64,000 bases of DNA, from positions 1-64,000 of the forward strand of contig DATHBD010000054.1 in assembly GCA_035296325.1 (NCBI GenBank), read 5' to 3'. A program made the translations under genes and the position numbers. The notes beneath the pieces are model-generated. The model was not told the DNA's origin. It saw only the letters and a program-made list of their open reading frames with translations, and did no database searches. Below, piece after piece: positions 9,041-16,387 of the stretch. The stretch is from DATHBD01 sp035296325. Its GTDB lineage: Bacteria > Actinomycetota > Actinomycetes > Mycobacteriales > Micromonosporaceae. Position 1 is the first letter of the stretch. Each line of letters starts with the position of its first letter.

Positions 9041-9769
9041 TCATCGGGACGTACCGAGGTATGCGGAGTGCAGGTCGTCGGCGGTGACCTGGTCGGCTGG
9101 GCCGGTGTGCACGAGGCGTCCGGCGGCGAGGACGTACGCCCGGTCGGCCAGCTTCAGGGCAAGGTGGGTGTTCTGCTCGGCCAACAGAAGCGCGAGGCCC
9201 CATTCGTGCTGCAGCCCCGCCAGCGTCACGAAGAGGTCCTGGGTGATCAGTGGGGCCAGGCCGAGCGACGGCTCGTCGATCAGCAGCAGGCGCGGTCGGC
9301 CGAGCAGGACGCGGGCCAGCGCCAGCATCTGCTGCTGGCCGCCGGAGAGTGCGCCCGCCGGCCGGTCCTGGTGTTCGGCCAGCATCGGAAAGGCGGTCAT
9401 GATCCGGGCCAGGTCGGCGCCGCGGTCCGCCCGGTGACGCCGGCCCCGTGCCAGCGTGCCGAGGCGGAGGTTCTCCGCGACGGTGAGGTCGCTGAAGGTG
9501 CCCCGACCCGCCGGGACGTGGCCGATGCCCAGGCCGGCGAGTCCCGCCGGGTCACGTCGGTGCAAATCCGAGCCGTCGAAGCTGATCCGGCCCGCGGTGC
9601 GGACCGTACGTGAGATGGCGCGCAGCACCGTGGTCTTGCCGGCGCCGTTCGGGCCGAGCAGCACGACCTTCTCGCCGTCGGCGACGGTGAGATCGATGCC
9701 GTGCACCACCTCGACCCGCCCGTAGCTGGCCCGGACGTCGGTGAGCCGCAGCAGCGGTTCGCCGGTCAT
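9041..9769 (-). CDS. ABC importer ATPase, LivF family
   Basis: This is one of two nucleotide-binding subunits that power the importer from the cytosol. It has 242 residues, normal for LivF. Walker A is GPNGAGKTT (about residue 39), the Q-loop region is HVPAGRGTFSDLTVAENL, the ABC signature LSGGQQQMLALARVLL, Walker B LLLIDEPSLGLAP and the switch region LLAEQNTHLAL. The AEQN form in place of VEHD, and the GLGIGHVPAGRGTF segment, identify it as LivF rather than LivG. The start ATG 9769 overlaps the stop of the other ATPase gene (ATGA). Confidence 0.95.
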   Translation of the reverse strand: MTGEPLLRLTDVRASYGRVEVVHGIDLTVADGEKVVLLGPNGAGKTTVLRAISRTVRTAGRISFDGSDLHRRDPAGLAGLGIGHVPAGRGTFSDLTVAENLRLGTLARGRRHRADRGADLARIMTAFPMLAEHQDRPAGALSGGQQQMLALARVLLGRPRLLLIDEPSLGLAPLITQDLFVTLAGLQHEWGLALLLAEQNTHLALKLADRAYVLAAGRLVHTGPADQVTADDLHSAYLGTSR

Positions 9770-10536
9770 GCCGCCGCTCCGTCACCGAGGTAGGCCTCCA
9801 GCACGCGGGGATCGCGGCTGATCTCCTCGGGGGTACCCGACGCGAGCACCCGGCCGGCGGCCAGCACCACAACGTGCCGGGCGACCGCCATCACCAGCCG
9901 CATGTTGTGCTCGACCAGCACGCAGGTGCTACCGGCCTCACTCGCCACCGTCAACAGGTCAGCGGCCTCGTCGTCGTCCAGACCCGCGGCCGGCTCGTCG
10001 AGCAGCAGGACCCGCGGCTGGGTGACCAGCGCGCGAGCCACCTCGATACGCCGCCGCTCGCCGTGTGGCAGGTCGCCCACCGGCCGTACTGAAGCCGGGG
10101 CGATGCCGACCCGCTCCAGCAGTGCGGCCGCCCGGTCGTGCGCCTCGCGCTCCCGGCGCTTCCCGCCGCGACCGGCCGTCCAGCCCCGGAGCACGGCGTT
10201 CGCCCCGAGCATGACGTTGTCGATGGCGGGCAGCTCGTCGAGCAGGGCCGGGGTCTGGAATGTGCGGGCCAGGTCGCGGCCGTGCCGGCGGTGTGTCGGC
10301 AGGCCGGTCAGCGAGCGGCCGTGCAGCTCGATCTCGCCCTGGTGCCGGTAGAGCCCGCTGATGCAGTTGAGCAGCGTGGTCTTGCCGGCCCCGTTGGGGC
10401 CGATGACGGCGGTGATCCCGCCGGTCGGAACGACGGCCGTCACGCCGTCGAGCGCCCGGACGGCGAGGAACGACACGCTGACGTCGCGCATGGCGAGGGC
10501 GGGTTCCGTCCCGTCTGGGGTGGGCGTCTCACGCAT
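9766..10536 (-). CDS. ABC importer ATPase, LivG family
   Basis: This is the second ATPase of the importer and the first gene of its operon, with 256 residues. Walker A GPNGAGKTT is at about residue 48. The Q-loop region ARTFQTPALLDELPAIDNVMLG is typical of LivG, the signature is altered to LPHGERRRIEVARAL, Walker B is VLLLDEPAAGLD and the switch is LVEHNMRLVMAVA. The ATG at 10536 lies about 40 bp from a possible -10 element and about 63 bp from the 18-bp dyad at 10599-10616. A later ATG (MRDVSVSF) would also leave the ABC fold intact, so the first 15 residues are uncertain. A GntR regulator is divergent from it. Confidence 0.94.
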   Translation of the reverse strand: MRETPTPDGTEPALAMRDVSVSFLAVRALDGVTAVVPTGGITAVIGPNGAGKTTLLNCISGLYRHQGEIELHGRSLTGLPTHRRHGRDLARTFQTPALLDELPAIDNVMLGANAVLRGWTAGRGGKRREREAHDRAAALLERVGIAPASVRPVGDLPHGERRRIEVARALVTQPRVLLLDEPAAGLDDDEAADLLTVASEAGSTCVLVEHNMRLVMAVARHVVVLAAGRVLASGTPEEISRDPRVLEAYLGDGAAA

Positions 10537-10576
10537 GGTCCGCTCCGGTTGCCGAGGTGGCGGTGCTGATGCTTAG

Positions 10577-10605
10577 ATCACAACACAGAGAAACTCAGTA
10601 ATCAA
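10577..10605 (-). promoter_or_regulatory. Candidate promoter of the importer operon
   Basis: On the minus strand TTGATT (10605-10600) and TGTGAT (10582-10577) are separated by 17 bases, a plausible -35/-10 pair about 40 bases before the first ATPase start. The -35 lies inside the 18-bp dyad, so a bound regulator would block RNA polymerase. The region is clearly AT-rich against the surrounding DNA. On the plus strand a perfect TATAAT (10606-10611) sits inside the same element, but without a good -35, and may serve the divergent regulator. Confidence 0.4.
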
Positions 10606-10616
10606 TATAATGTTTC
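10599..10616. promoter_or_regulatory. 18-bp dyad operator candidate, copy 1
   Basis: TAATCAATATAATGTTTC is found here and recurs with one substitution at 13502-13519. The core follows the symmetrical pattern AAnCAnTATAnTGnTT, with six of eight base pairs of the dyad matched, as expected for a dimeric winged-helix regulator. It is placed between the divergent importer operon and GntR gene. A GntR (10709) and a MarR (13522) gene are the local candidates to bind it. Confidence 0.6.
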
Positions 10617-10708
10617 CACCGGATGTCTGGCCGGTGTGTCCGTCCGACGTCCCGCACCGCACGTACCATGAGCGCTGCTCGAAACCTGATGGGAAGGGCG
10701 ACATCGCG

Positions 10709-11566
10709 ATGCACGCTGGCAAGCCGGCACAGGAGCCCCGCGACTGGCGTGAACCGTTGCTGCACGCCAGATCGAAGGCGGAGCGGGTGGCCGACGCCCT
10801 GGAGGCACGGGTGATGGCCGAAGGGTTGTCACCAGGTGCCTTCCTGGGCACGAAGGCGGTCCTGCGTGAGCAACTCGCGGTCAGCCCGGCGACGCTGGAC
10901 ACGGCCCTGGGCGTGTTGACCGACCGCGGTGTCGTGGAGGTGCGGCAGGGCGTGAAGGGCGGCGTCCGGGTGGCGCAGGCGCCCTCGGCGCTGTGGATGG
11001 GTCGGTCCCGGTGGCCGCTGCGCGGCGGTGCCGCCGACGCGGGCCGCGCCGGCCAGGCGATGGCCCTCTACCTGGCACTGCAGCCGCACATCGCGGCGCG
11101 CGCCGTCGGGCACCTCACCGAGGCCGACCGGGAGCGTCTGGAGACGGCACGGGCCCGACTGCAACAGGCCGAAGGCGACCCGAACGCCTACTACGCGGCG
11201 CACAGCGACGCCCACCAGGTGATGCTGGAGGCCAGCCACGACGACGTGCTGATCGGTGTGGTGGGTCTGGTCACGTCGATCCTGGACCAGGAGACCGGTC
11301 CGGCGCAGCCGCCTCCCGCCGAGGACGTGGCCGCCTACACACGGGAGCGGATCGCCGTGCATGTCGAGGTGATCGATGGCATCCTCGGCGGGGACCTCGG
11401 CGCGGCCTGGCGCGGGCTGCTCCAGCACGGTCTGACTCCGACCGACGAACAGGTTGATTCCACGGTCCTGCCGGCGGGTGCCGTGGACCTCCAGCGGCAA
11501 TGGGCCCGCTCGTTCTCCGCCACCCGCCGCGGCGGCACGCCGATGCGGCGGGTCAGGCGGCGCTGA
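10709..11566 (+). CDS. GntR-family transcriptional regulator, FadR-like (FCD domain)
   Basis: This 285-residue DNA-binding regulator has a winged helix at about residues 15-85, including KAERVADALEARVMAEGLSPG and a degenerate recognition helix region LREQLAVSPATLDTALGVLTDRGVVEVRQGVKGGVRV. An all-helical FCD ligand domain follows (about 110-270), with AYYAAHSDAHQVMLEASHDDVLIGVV and ERIAVHVEVIDGILGGDLGAAW holding the usual His/Asp metal-site positions. FCD regulators usually sense small organic acids. The start at ATG 10709 follows GGGAAGGGC; the frame is open to 10610 but that part does not look like protein. It is divergent from the importer operon, so it probably controls that operon. Its end overlaps the convergent hydrolase gene by 14 bp. 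Confidence 0.88.
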   Translation: MHAGKPAQEPRDWREPLLHARSKAERVADALEARVMAEGLSPGAFLGTKAVLREQLAVSPATLDTALGVLTDRGVVEVRQGVKGGVRVAQAPSALWMGRSRWPLRGGAADAGRAGQAMALYLALQPHIAARAVGHLTEADRERLETARARLQQAEGDPNAYYAAHSDAHQVMLEASHDDVLIGVVGLVTSILDQETGPAQPPPAEDVAAYTRERIAVHVEVIDGILGGDLGAAWRGLLQHGLTPTDEQVDSTVLPAGAVDLQRQWARSFSATRRGGTPMRRVRRR

Positions 11567-12512
11567 CCGGAGTCCGCGACCGGGCCGCGAGCGGGTGCGG
11601 CGCCGCGCCGGGCACGACCCGGTTGCGGATCGTGCCGAGCTGTTCAACCGTCATCGTGACCACGTCACCGGGGCCGATCGGCGCCATCGCGTCCCGGCCG
11701 CGGCGACCCCACAATTCAGCCAGACAGCCGCCGCCGCACGCGCCGGAACCGAGAATGTCGCCGGGCCTGACCCAGGTGCCGCGGGAGGCGTACGAGGCCA
11801 TCTCACCGAAGCTCCACGCCATCTGGGTCAGCCGGTCGGTGCCCACCACCACGTCGTTGACGGCCACACTCATGCCCAGGTCGAACGATGGCCCGGAGCG
11901 GAACGGGGCCAGTTCGTCGGCGGTGACCAGTGCCGGTCCGAGCGTGGTCGCGCTGTCCTTGCCCTTGGCCGGGCCGAGATGTGCCCGCATCTCCCGCGTC
12001 TGCAGGTCACGCGCCGACCAGTCGTTGAGGATCATGTAGCCGACGATGTGGCGTTCCGCGTCGGCCACGGTCAGGTTCCGACCGGCCCGGCCGACAACGG
12101 CCGCCACCTCCAGTTCGAAGTCGAAGACCCGGCTGCCCGGCGGGACCGCCACGTCGTCGTACGGGCCCACCACGGCGTACGGGTTGGTGAAGTAGAAGAC
12201 CGGCATGTCGTACCACTCCTGACCGATCCTGCCGTCGCCCATCAGCATCGCCGCGCCCTGCACGTGCTGCTCGAACGTCATGAAGTCGCGGATCGTCGGC
12301 GGCTGGGGGATCGGTGCGCACAGCGGCGCCACCGCCAGCTCGAGCGTCCCCCTGGGCTCGCGCAGGGCGCGCTCGCCGGCCGCGTGCAGGCGCTCGCCGT
12401 CGTCGCCGAGCAGGCCCAGCAGCGTCTCGCCGGGGGGCAGCAGGTGGATCCGGTCGCCGACGATGATGCCGGCGCGGGCTCCGCCAGGCCGGGTCACGGT
12501 GACGAAGCGCAT
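11553..12512 (-). CDS. Fumarylacetoacetate hydrolase (FAH) family protein
   Basis: This is a 319-residue cytosolic FAH-family enzyme. The family hydrolyses or decarboxylates C-C bonds next to diketo or acylpyruvate groups, mostly in aromatic catabolism. The N-terminal small domain is residues 1-85. The catalytic domain begins at PTIRDFMTFEQHV. Metal ligands of the family can be recognised in DFELEVAAVVGRAGRN (the E-x-E pair) and NDWSARDLQTREM (Asp). The GSGACGGGCLAELWGR loop near residue 270 matches the family GTxxGGG-type turn. ATG 12512 is supported by GGAGG six bases upstream. It follows the metallo-hydrolase gene by 16 bp and forms a two-gene operon with it. The exact substrate is not readable from the sequence. 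Confidence 0.9.
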   Translation of the reverse strand: MRFVTVTRPGGARAGIIVGDRIHLLPPGETLLGLLGDDGERLHAAGERALREPRGTLELAVAPLCAPIPQPPTIRDFMTFEQHVQGAAMLMGDGRIGQEWYDMPVFYFTNPYAVVGPYDDVAVPPGSRVFDFELEVAAVVGRAGRNLTVADAERHIVGYMILNDWSARDLQTREMRAHLGPAKGKDSATTLGPALVTADELAPFRSGPSFDLGMSVAVNDVVVGTDRLTQMAWSFGEMASYASRGTWVRPGDILGSGACGGGCLAELWGRRGRDAMAPIGPGDVVTMTVEQLGTIRNRVVPGAAPHPLAARSRTPVSAA

Positions 12513-12528
12513 CAGAAGCCTCCAGTGG

Positions 12529-13494
12529 TCATGCGACGCAGTGCATGGGGTGGCCGCCGTTGTAGGCCACCGCGTCCGGGAACGCGGCGGGCACATCCAG
12601 CGCGTCGGTCCCGTCGAGATCGGCGTACGCGCGGTGCAGGTTCAGCACGATGCGCTCCGGATCGCCGAGTCCGGCGAATTCGCCGAGGTCGAGTTCACGT
12701 GCCGTCTGCAACGGGGTCATCCCGGCCGCCCGGCCCTGGCCGGCGGCGTGCAGCACGAAGGTCGCGTACCGGGTGTGCACGTCGAAGATCTCCGGGCCGC
12801 AGGGCAGGCCGTGGCCCGGCACCAGGACCTCGGCGCCGATCGCACGGAGCCCGTCGAGCGCCGTGAGATACCCGGTCACCGAGCCGCTGATCAGCAGCGG
12901 AGTGCCGCCGTTGAAAAGCATGTCGCCGGTGAACAGCACCCCGCGGTCGGGGATCCACGCCACGACATCGCCGTCGGTGTGCGCCCGCCCGCCGACCGAG
13001 CGCAGCTCGACGGCCAGATCGTCGACCCAGATGGTGAGGCGGTCGGCGAAGGTCACCGTGGGGGCCTTGATGCTCACGTCGCCCCACGCCGGGCCGGGGT
13101 GCCAGAGCGGCGGGGTGTTCGCCAGCACGGTGTCGGCCAGCATGGCGGCCCGGCACCGGTGGTGGGCGATGACAGTGGCTGCGGGAAACATCGAGTTGCC
13201 GTACGTGTGGTCGCCGTGGAAATGGGTGTTGACCAGCGTCCGCACCGGCGCCGCCGCGGTCGACTCGATCGCTTCGGCGAGGGCCCGGGTCCGGCGCTCG
13301 GTGCCGCAGGCGTCCACCGCGAGTACGTGGTCCGCGCCGGTGACGAATCCGGTGGTGTTCACCCACCAACCGCCATCACGCTGCACGTAGGCGAATACGC
13401 CGTCGCCGACCTCCACGACGTCTGCCAGCTGCCCGCTCCGGTCCATCGGCCCCACTTCCTGCGCAGCAACGCCTTGGGCGTCGTCCGTCATCAT
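12529..13494 (-). CDS. Metallo-beta-lactamase-fold hydrolase
   Basis: This is a 321-residue MBL-fold enzyme, first gene of an operon with the FAH hydrolase. The zinc motif NTHFHGDHTYGNS (about residues 88-100) is complete, with further ligands in GGRAHTDGDVVAW, LFTGDMLFNGG and LVPGHGLPCG, so two metals can be bound. WWVNTTGFVTG at about residue 43 and the long C-terminal helical part after residue 230 mark it as a small-molecule hydrolase of the kind found with degradative or polyketide genes, not a beta-lactamase. Which thioester, lactone or ester it acts on is unknown. Start codons at 13494 and 13491 are adjacent. The 18-bp dyad copy 2 is only 8 bases upstream, so the leader is very short. 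Confidence 0.88.
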   Translation of the reverse strand: MMTDDAQGVAAQEVGPMDRSGQLADVVEVGDGVFAYVQRDGGWWVNTTGFVTGADHVLAVDACGTERRTRALAEAIESTAAAPVRTLVNTHFHGDHTYGNSMFPAATVIAHHRCRAAMLADTVLANTPPLWHPGPAWGDVSIKAPTVTFADRLTIWVDDLAVELRSVGGRAHTDGDVVAWIPDRGVLFTGDMLFNGGTPLLISGSVTGYLTALDGLRAIGAEVLVPGHGLPCGPEIFDVHTRYATFVLHAAGQGRAAGMTPLQTARELDLGEFAGLGDPERIVLNLHRAYADLDGTDALDVPAAFPDAVAYNGGHPMHCVA

Positions 13495-13501
13495 TAGCCT
13501 A

Positions 13502-13519
13502 TAATCAATATAGTGTTTC
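13502..13519. promoter_or_regulatory. 18-bp dyad operator candidate, copy 2
   Basis: TAATCAATATAGTGTTTC differs from the copy at 10599-10616 at one base of 18. It fills most of the 27-bp gap between the stop of the MarR gene and the start of the metallo-hydrolase gene, so it must overlap the promoter or the start of transcription of the hydrolase operon. Two near-identical copies 2.9 kb apart in front of two co-oriented operons argue strongly for one shared regulator. Confidence 0.6.
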
Positions 13520-13521
13520 GA

Positions 13522-14055
13522 CTACTCCAGCGCTACCCGGGTGAGGAGTCCGATCAAATCCTCGCGTTCGGTGGGGGAGAGGGAGGTGAGGAGCGCATCG
13601 TTGACCCGGTGCACCGCCTCCGCCGTCTCCCGCAGCACCGCCCGCCCTCGCGGAGTGATCGCCACCAGCCGGGTTCGACGGTCGGTCGGATGAGCCTCGC
13701 GCTGCACCAGCCCGGCCCGTTCCAACTCGTCGACCAGCGCCACGACGGCGCTCGGCTCCAGCCCGAGCAGTTCGGCCAACTGTCGCTGGGACAGGCCGCC
13801 CGTCTCCGCCGATGCCGTCAGTGCGCTGTGCTGCCGGGCCCGCAGGTGGTGGGGCTCCAGTGCCTTGTTGAGCATCCGGATCGCCCGCCCGCCGCCACGG
13901 GCCAACAAGAACCCGACGTCGTTGACGAGTGGGTCTGCTCCGGCCGGCTCTGATGCGCTCCCGCTGATGGCTCCTCCTCCGGTTGGCCCTGTGTGCAGCG
14001 ACCCAATTAGACCACGATATATACCATTGACTTTCTGAACTATTCGGAACCACAA
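13522..14055 (-). CDS. MarR-family transcriptional regulator
   Basis: This is a winged-helix repressor of the MarR family, normal in length for its core (about 145 residues). It has LLARGGGRAIRMLNKALEPHHLRARQHSAL, then the recognition region SQRQLAELLGLEPSAVVALVDELERAGLVQREAHPTDRRTRLVAIT and a C-terminal dimerisation helix. MarR proteins commonly sense phenolic acids or their CoA thioesters. The start is unclear: the only ATG is at 14055, giving a 30-residue extension through an AT-rich stretch that should hold the divergent promoter. A strong GGAGGAGGAG lies at 13980-13971, but only ATC (13968) follows at proper distance. The gene is divergent from the SDR operon and lies immediately upstream of operator copy 2. 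It is the best candidate regulator of the whole locus. Confidence 0.85.
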   Translation of the reverse strand: MWFRIVQKVNGIYRGLIGSLHTGPTGGGAISGSASEPAGADPLVNDVGFLLARGGGRAIRMLNKALEPHHLRARQHSALTASAETGGLSQRQLAELLGLEPSAVVALVDELERAGLVQREAHPTDRRTRLVAITPRGRAVLRETAEAVHRVNDALLTSLSPTEREDLIGLLTRVALE

Positions 14056-14090
14056 TGACCTCGCGCCTCGCCACGTCGAAGGGATCGAGC

Positions 14091-15017
14091 ATGGATCTGA
14101 ACGGGAACGTCGCCATCGTCACCGGGAGCGGCCGCGGACTCGGCCTCGCCTACGCCACGGCGCTGGCCCTCGCTGGCGCGCGCGTCGTGGTCAACGACGT
14201 GAACGCCGACGCCGCCGAGGCGGCCGCCAAGGACATCACCGCCGCGGGCGGCACCGCCGTCGCCGAGGCCGGCGCGGTGGGCGGCACGGAGGTCGCCGAA
14301 GCCCTCGTGGCCCGTGCCGTCGCCGAGTACGGCCGGCTGGACGTCATGGTCACCAACGCCGGGGTGCTGCGCGACCGGGTGCTCTGGAAGATGACCGACG
14401 AGGACTTCGACACCGTGGTCGAGGTCCACCTGCGCGGCACGTTCACGTGTGCGCGTGCCGCCGCGCGCCAGATGCGCGAGCAGGGCAACGGCGGCCGGCT
14501 GATCCTGATCGGCTCGCCGGCCGGGCAGCGCGGGAACTTCGGGCAGACCAACTACGCGGCGGCGAAGGCCGGCATCGCCGGGTTCGCCCGCACCTGGTCG
14601 ATGGAGCTGGCCCGCAGCCACATCACGGTGAACGCGGTGATCCCGGTCGCCGCCACGGCCATGACGGAGACGGTGCCGTTCCTGGCCCGCTACGTCGAGG
14701 CCCTGGAGCGGGGCGAGGCGCTCGATGCCTTTGCGCGCCGTGCCCTCGCCTTCGGTACGCCTGAGGACGCGGCCGGCCTGGTGGTCTTCCTGGCCTCGGC
14801 CGCGGCCGCCGAGGTGACCGGGCAGTGCATCGGCATCGGCGGAGACCGGCTCTCGCTCTGGTCGCACCCGCAGCAGGTCATCGCCGCGTTCGCCGACGGC
14901 GGTTGGTCAGCCGACGCGATCGCGGACGCGTGGTCCACCACGCTCGGCGCCCAGGCACAGACCGTGGGCGAGAACCTGCCTTCCCCGCCGGCCCCGGCCG
15001 CCGCGCCGGCCGGCTGA
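14091..15017 (+). CDS. SDR-family dehydrogenase, probable 3-hydroxyacyl-CoA dehydrogenase
   Basis: This 308-residue NAD(P)-dependent oxidoreductase is the first gene of a four-gene operon. The cofactor motif TGSGRGLG is at about residue 12, the acidic VNDVNAD after strand 2 suggests NAD preference, NAG is at about 85, and the active-site Tyr/Lys are in YAAAKAG with the Ser in LIGSPAG. The spacing and the GRGLGLAYA start resemble the dehydrogenase domain of multifunctional beta-oxidation enzymes. About 50 C-terminal residues form a Pro/Ala-rich tail beyond the fold. In this context it probably oxidises a 3-hydroxyacyl-CoA to the 3-keto form. ATG 14091 is chosen by GAAGGG upstream and by homology; ATG 14055 would add a poor leader. 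Confidence 0.87.
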   Translation: MDLNGNVAIVTGSGRGLGLAYATALALAGARVVVNDVNADAAEAAAKDITAAGGTAVAEAGAVGGTEVAEALVARAVAEYGRLDVMVTNAGVLRDRVLWKMTDEDFDTVVEVHLRGTFTCARAAARQMREQGNGGRLILIGSPAGQRGNFGQTNYAAAKAGIAGFARTWSMELARSHITVNAVIPVAATAMTETVPFLARYVEALERGEALDAFARRALAFGTPEDAAGLVVFLASAAAAEVTGQCIGIGGDRLSLWSHPQQVIAAFADGGWSADAIADAWSTTLGAQAQTVGENLPSPPAPAAAPAG

Positions 15018-15028
15018 AGGGCGACGCC

Positions 15029-15904
15029 ATGGACCCCACCGACCTCGTCGCGATCGACGTACACGTGCATGTCGAGGTGGACGCGCGCGGCAACCGGTCG
15101 CTGCCGGACACCTACCTGGCCGGTTCCGCGAAGCACTTCGGTGCCACCAGCGGCACGCCGGACCTCGACCAGATCGCGGCCTACTACCGCGAGCGCCGGA
15201 TGGGCGCCGTGGTGTTCACCGTCGACGCCGAGGCATTCACCGGTCATCCGGCGCTGTCCAGCGAGGAACTGGCCGACGGCGCGGCCCGCCACCCCGACGT
15301 GCTGGTGCCGTTCGCCAGCGTGGATCCGGCGAAAGGGCGCGCCGGAGCGCGGCGGTTCCGCTCCCTGGTGGAGTTGCACGGTGTGCGCGGCATCAAGTTC
15401 CACCCCAGCCTGCAGTGCTTCGCCCCGAACGACCGCAGCGCGTACCCGCTGCTCGAGGTGGCGCAGGAGCTCGGCGTACCAGCCATGTTCCACACCGGGC
15501 AGACCGGCATCGGTGCCGGGCTGCCCGGCGGCGGCGGCATCCGGCTGCGGTACTCCGACCCGATGCTGCTCGACGACGTTGCCGTCGACTTCCCGGACCT
15601 GACCATCGTCATGGCGCACCCGTCGTTCCCGTGGCAGGACTCGGCGCTCGCGGTCGCCACCCACAAGCCCAACGTCTTCATCGACCTGTCCGGCTGGTCG
15701 CCGAAGTACTTCCCGCCCCAGCTGGTGCGCTACGCCAACAGCCTGCTGCAGGACCGGGTGCTGTTCGGCTCGGACTATCCGCTGCTCACCCCGGACCGGT
15801 GGCTGGCCGACTTCGAGCAGCTCGACATCAAGCCGCAGGTGCGCCCGAAAATCCTCAAGGACAACGCCGTGCTGCTGCTCGGCCTGCGCAAGGAGCAGAT
15901 GTGA
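15029..15904 (+). CDS. Amidohydrolase-2 family metal-dependent hydrolase
   Basis: This is a 291-residue TIM-barrel metalloenzyme of the ACMSD/amidohydrolase-2 group. The metal motif is IDVHVHVEVD near residue 10 (HxH). Further ligands or active-site residues appear in GVRGIKFHPSLQC, VPAMFHTGQTG, IVMAHPSFPW and the conserved Asp in LFGSDYPLL (about residue 252). Relatives decarboxylate aromatic acids or cleave activated C-C bonds. An enzyme of this family is reported to perform the hydrolytic cleavage step in hydroxycinnamate (cou) catabolism of Rhodococcus, and the order here fits that role, but this is inferred. It starts 11 bp after the SDR stop, and its TGA overlaps the next GTG start. Confidence 0.85.
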   Translation: MDPTDLVAIDVHVHVEVDARGNRSLPDTYLAGSAKHFGATSGTPDLDQIAAYYRERRMGAVVFTVDAEAFTGHPALSSEELADGAARHPDVLVPFASVDPAKGRAGARRFRSLVELHGVRGIKFHPSLQCFAPNDRSAYPLLEVAQELGVPAMFHTGQTGIGAGLPGGGGIRLRYSDPMLLDDVAVDFPDLTIVMAHPSFPWQDSALAVATHKPNVFIDLSGWSPKYFPPQLVRYANSLLQDRVLFGSDYPLLTPDRWLADFEQLDIKPQVRPKILKDNAVLLLGLRKEQM

Positions 15905-16368
15905 CGTCCACCGCGACCACCACCGTCCCGCTCGCCGACCTCAGCGCGCTGATCGGTCAGGACCTCGGCCCCAGCTCCTGGCTGGACGTCAGCCAGCGGC
16001 GCATCGACACCTTCGCCGACGCGACCGACGACCACCAGTGGATCCACGTCGACCCGGAGCTGGCGGCGACCGGGCCGTACGGCGGCACCATCGCGCACGG
16101 GTACCTCAGTCTCGCGTTGGTCATTCCGATGTGGACCGAGGTGCTCGACGTCACCGGTGTCACCACCAAACTCAACTACGGGTTGAACAAGGTGCGGTTT
16201 CCGGCGCCGGTCCCGGCGGGCGCGCGGATCCGGTTGCGCGGCCGACTGGTGCAGGTCGAGGACGTGGCCGGCGACGGCGTCCAGCTCACCGCGGACGTGG
16301 TGATCGAGGTGGAGGGCGGCACCAAGCCCGCGTGCGCCGCGCAGATCGTGATGCGGTTCTACCCGTGA
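15901..16368 (+). CDS. MaoC-family enoyl-CoA hydratase
   Basis: This 155-residue hotdog-fold protein probably adds water to an enoyl-CoA. The (R)-hydratase motif can be read in FADATDDHQWIHVDPELAATGPYGGTIAHGYLSLAL (residues about 38-74), where Asp and His in DDHQWIH are the catalytic pair. The remainder, NYGLNKVRFPAPVPAGARIRLRGRLVQVED, is the substrate-binding strand region of single-domain MaoC proteins. The GTG at 15901 overlaps the stop of the amidohydrolase (ATGTGA) and has AAGGAG at proper distance. Its position between an amidohydrolase and a CoA ligase suggests it hydrates the CoA ester made by the ligase. Confidence 0.92.
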   Translation: MTSTATTTVPLADLSALIGQDLGPSSWLDVSQRRIDTFADATDDHQWIHVDPELAATGPYGGTIAHGYLSLALVIPMWTEVLDVTGVTTKLNYGLNKVRFPAPVPAGARIRLRGRLVQVEDVAGDGVQLTADVVIEVEGGTKPACAAQIVMRFYP

Positions 16369-16387
16369 CGCCGCCCGAGGAGATGCC

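Noticed and set aside
13995..14030. Third copy of the 18-bp dyad at the MarR/SDR divergent region
   Set aside because: The ATATATA sequence is AT-rich but does not match AAnCAnTATAnTGnTT in any register on either strand.
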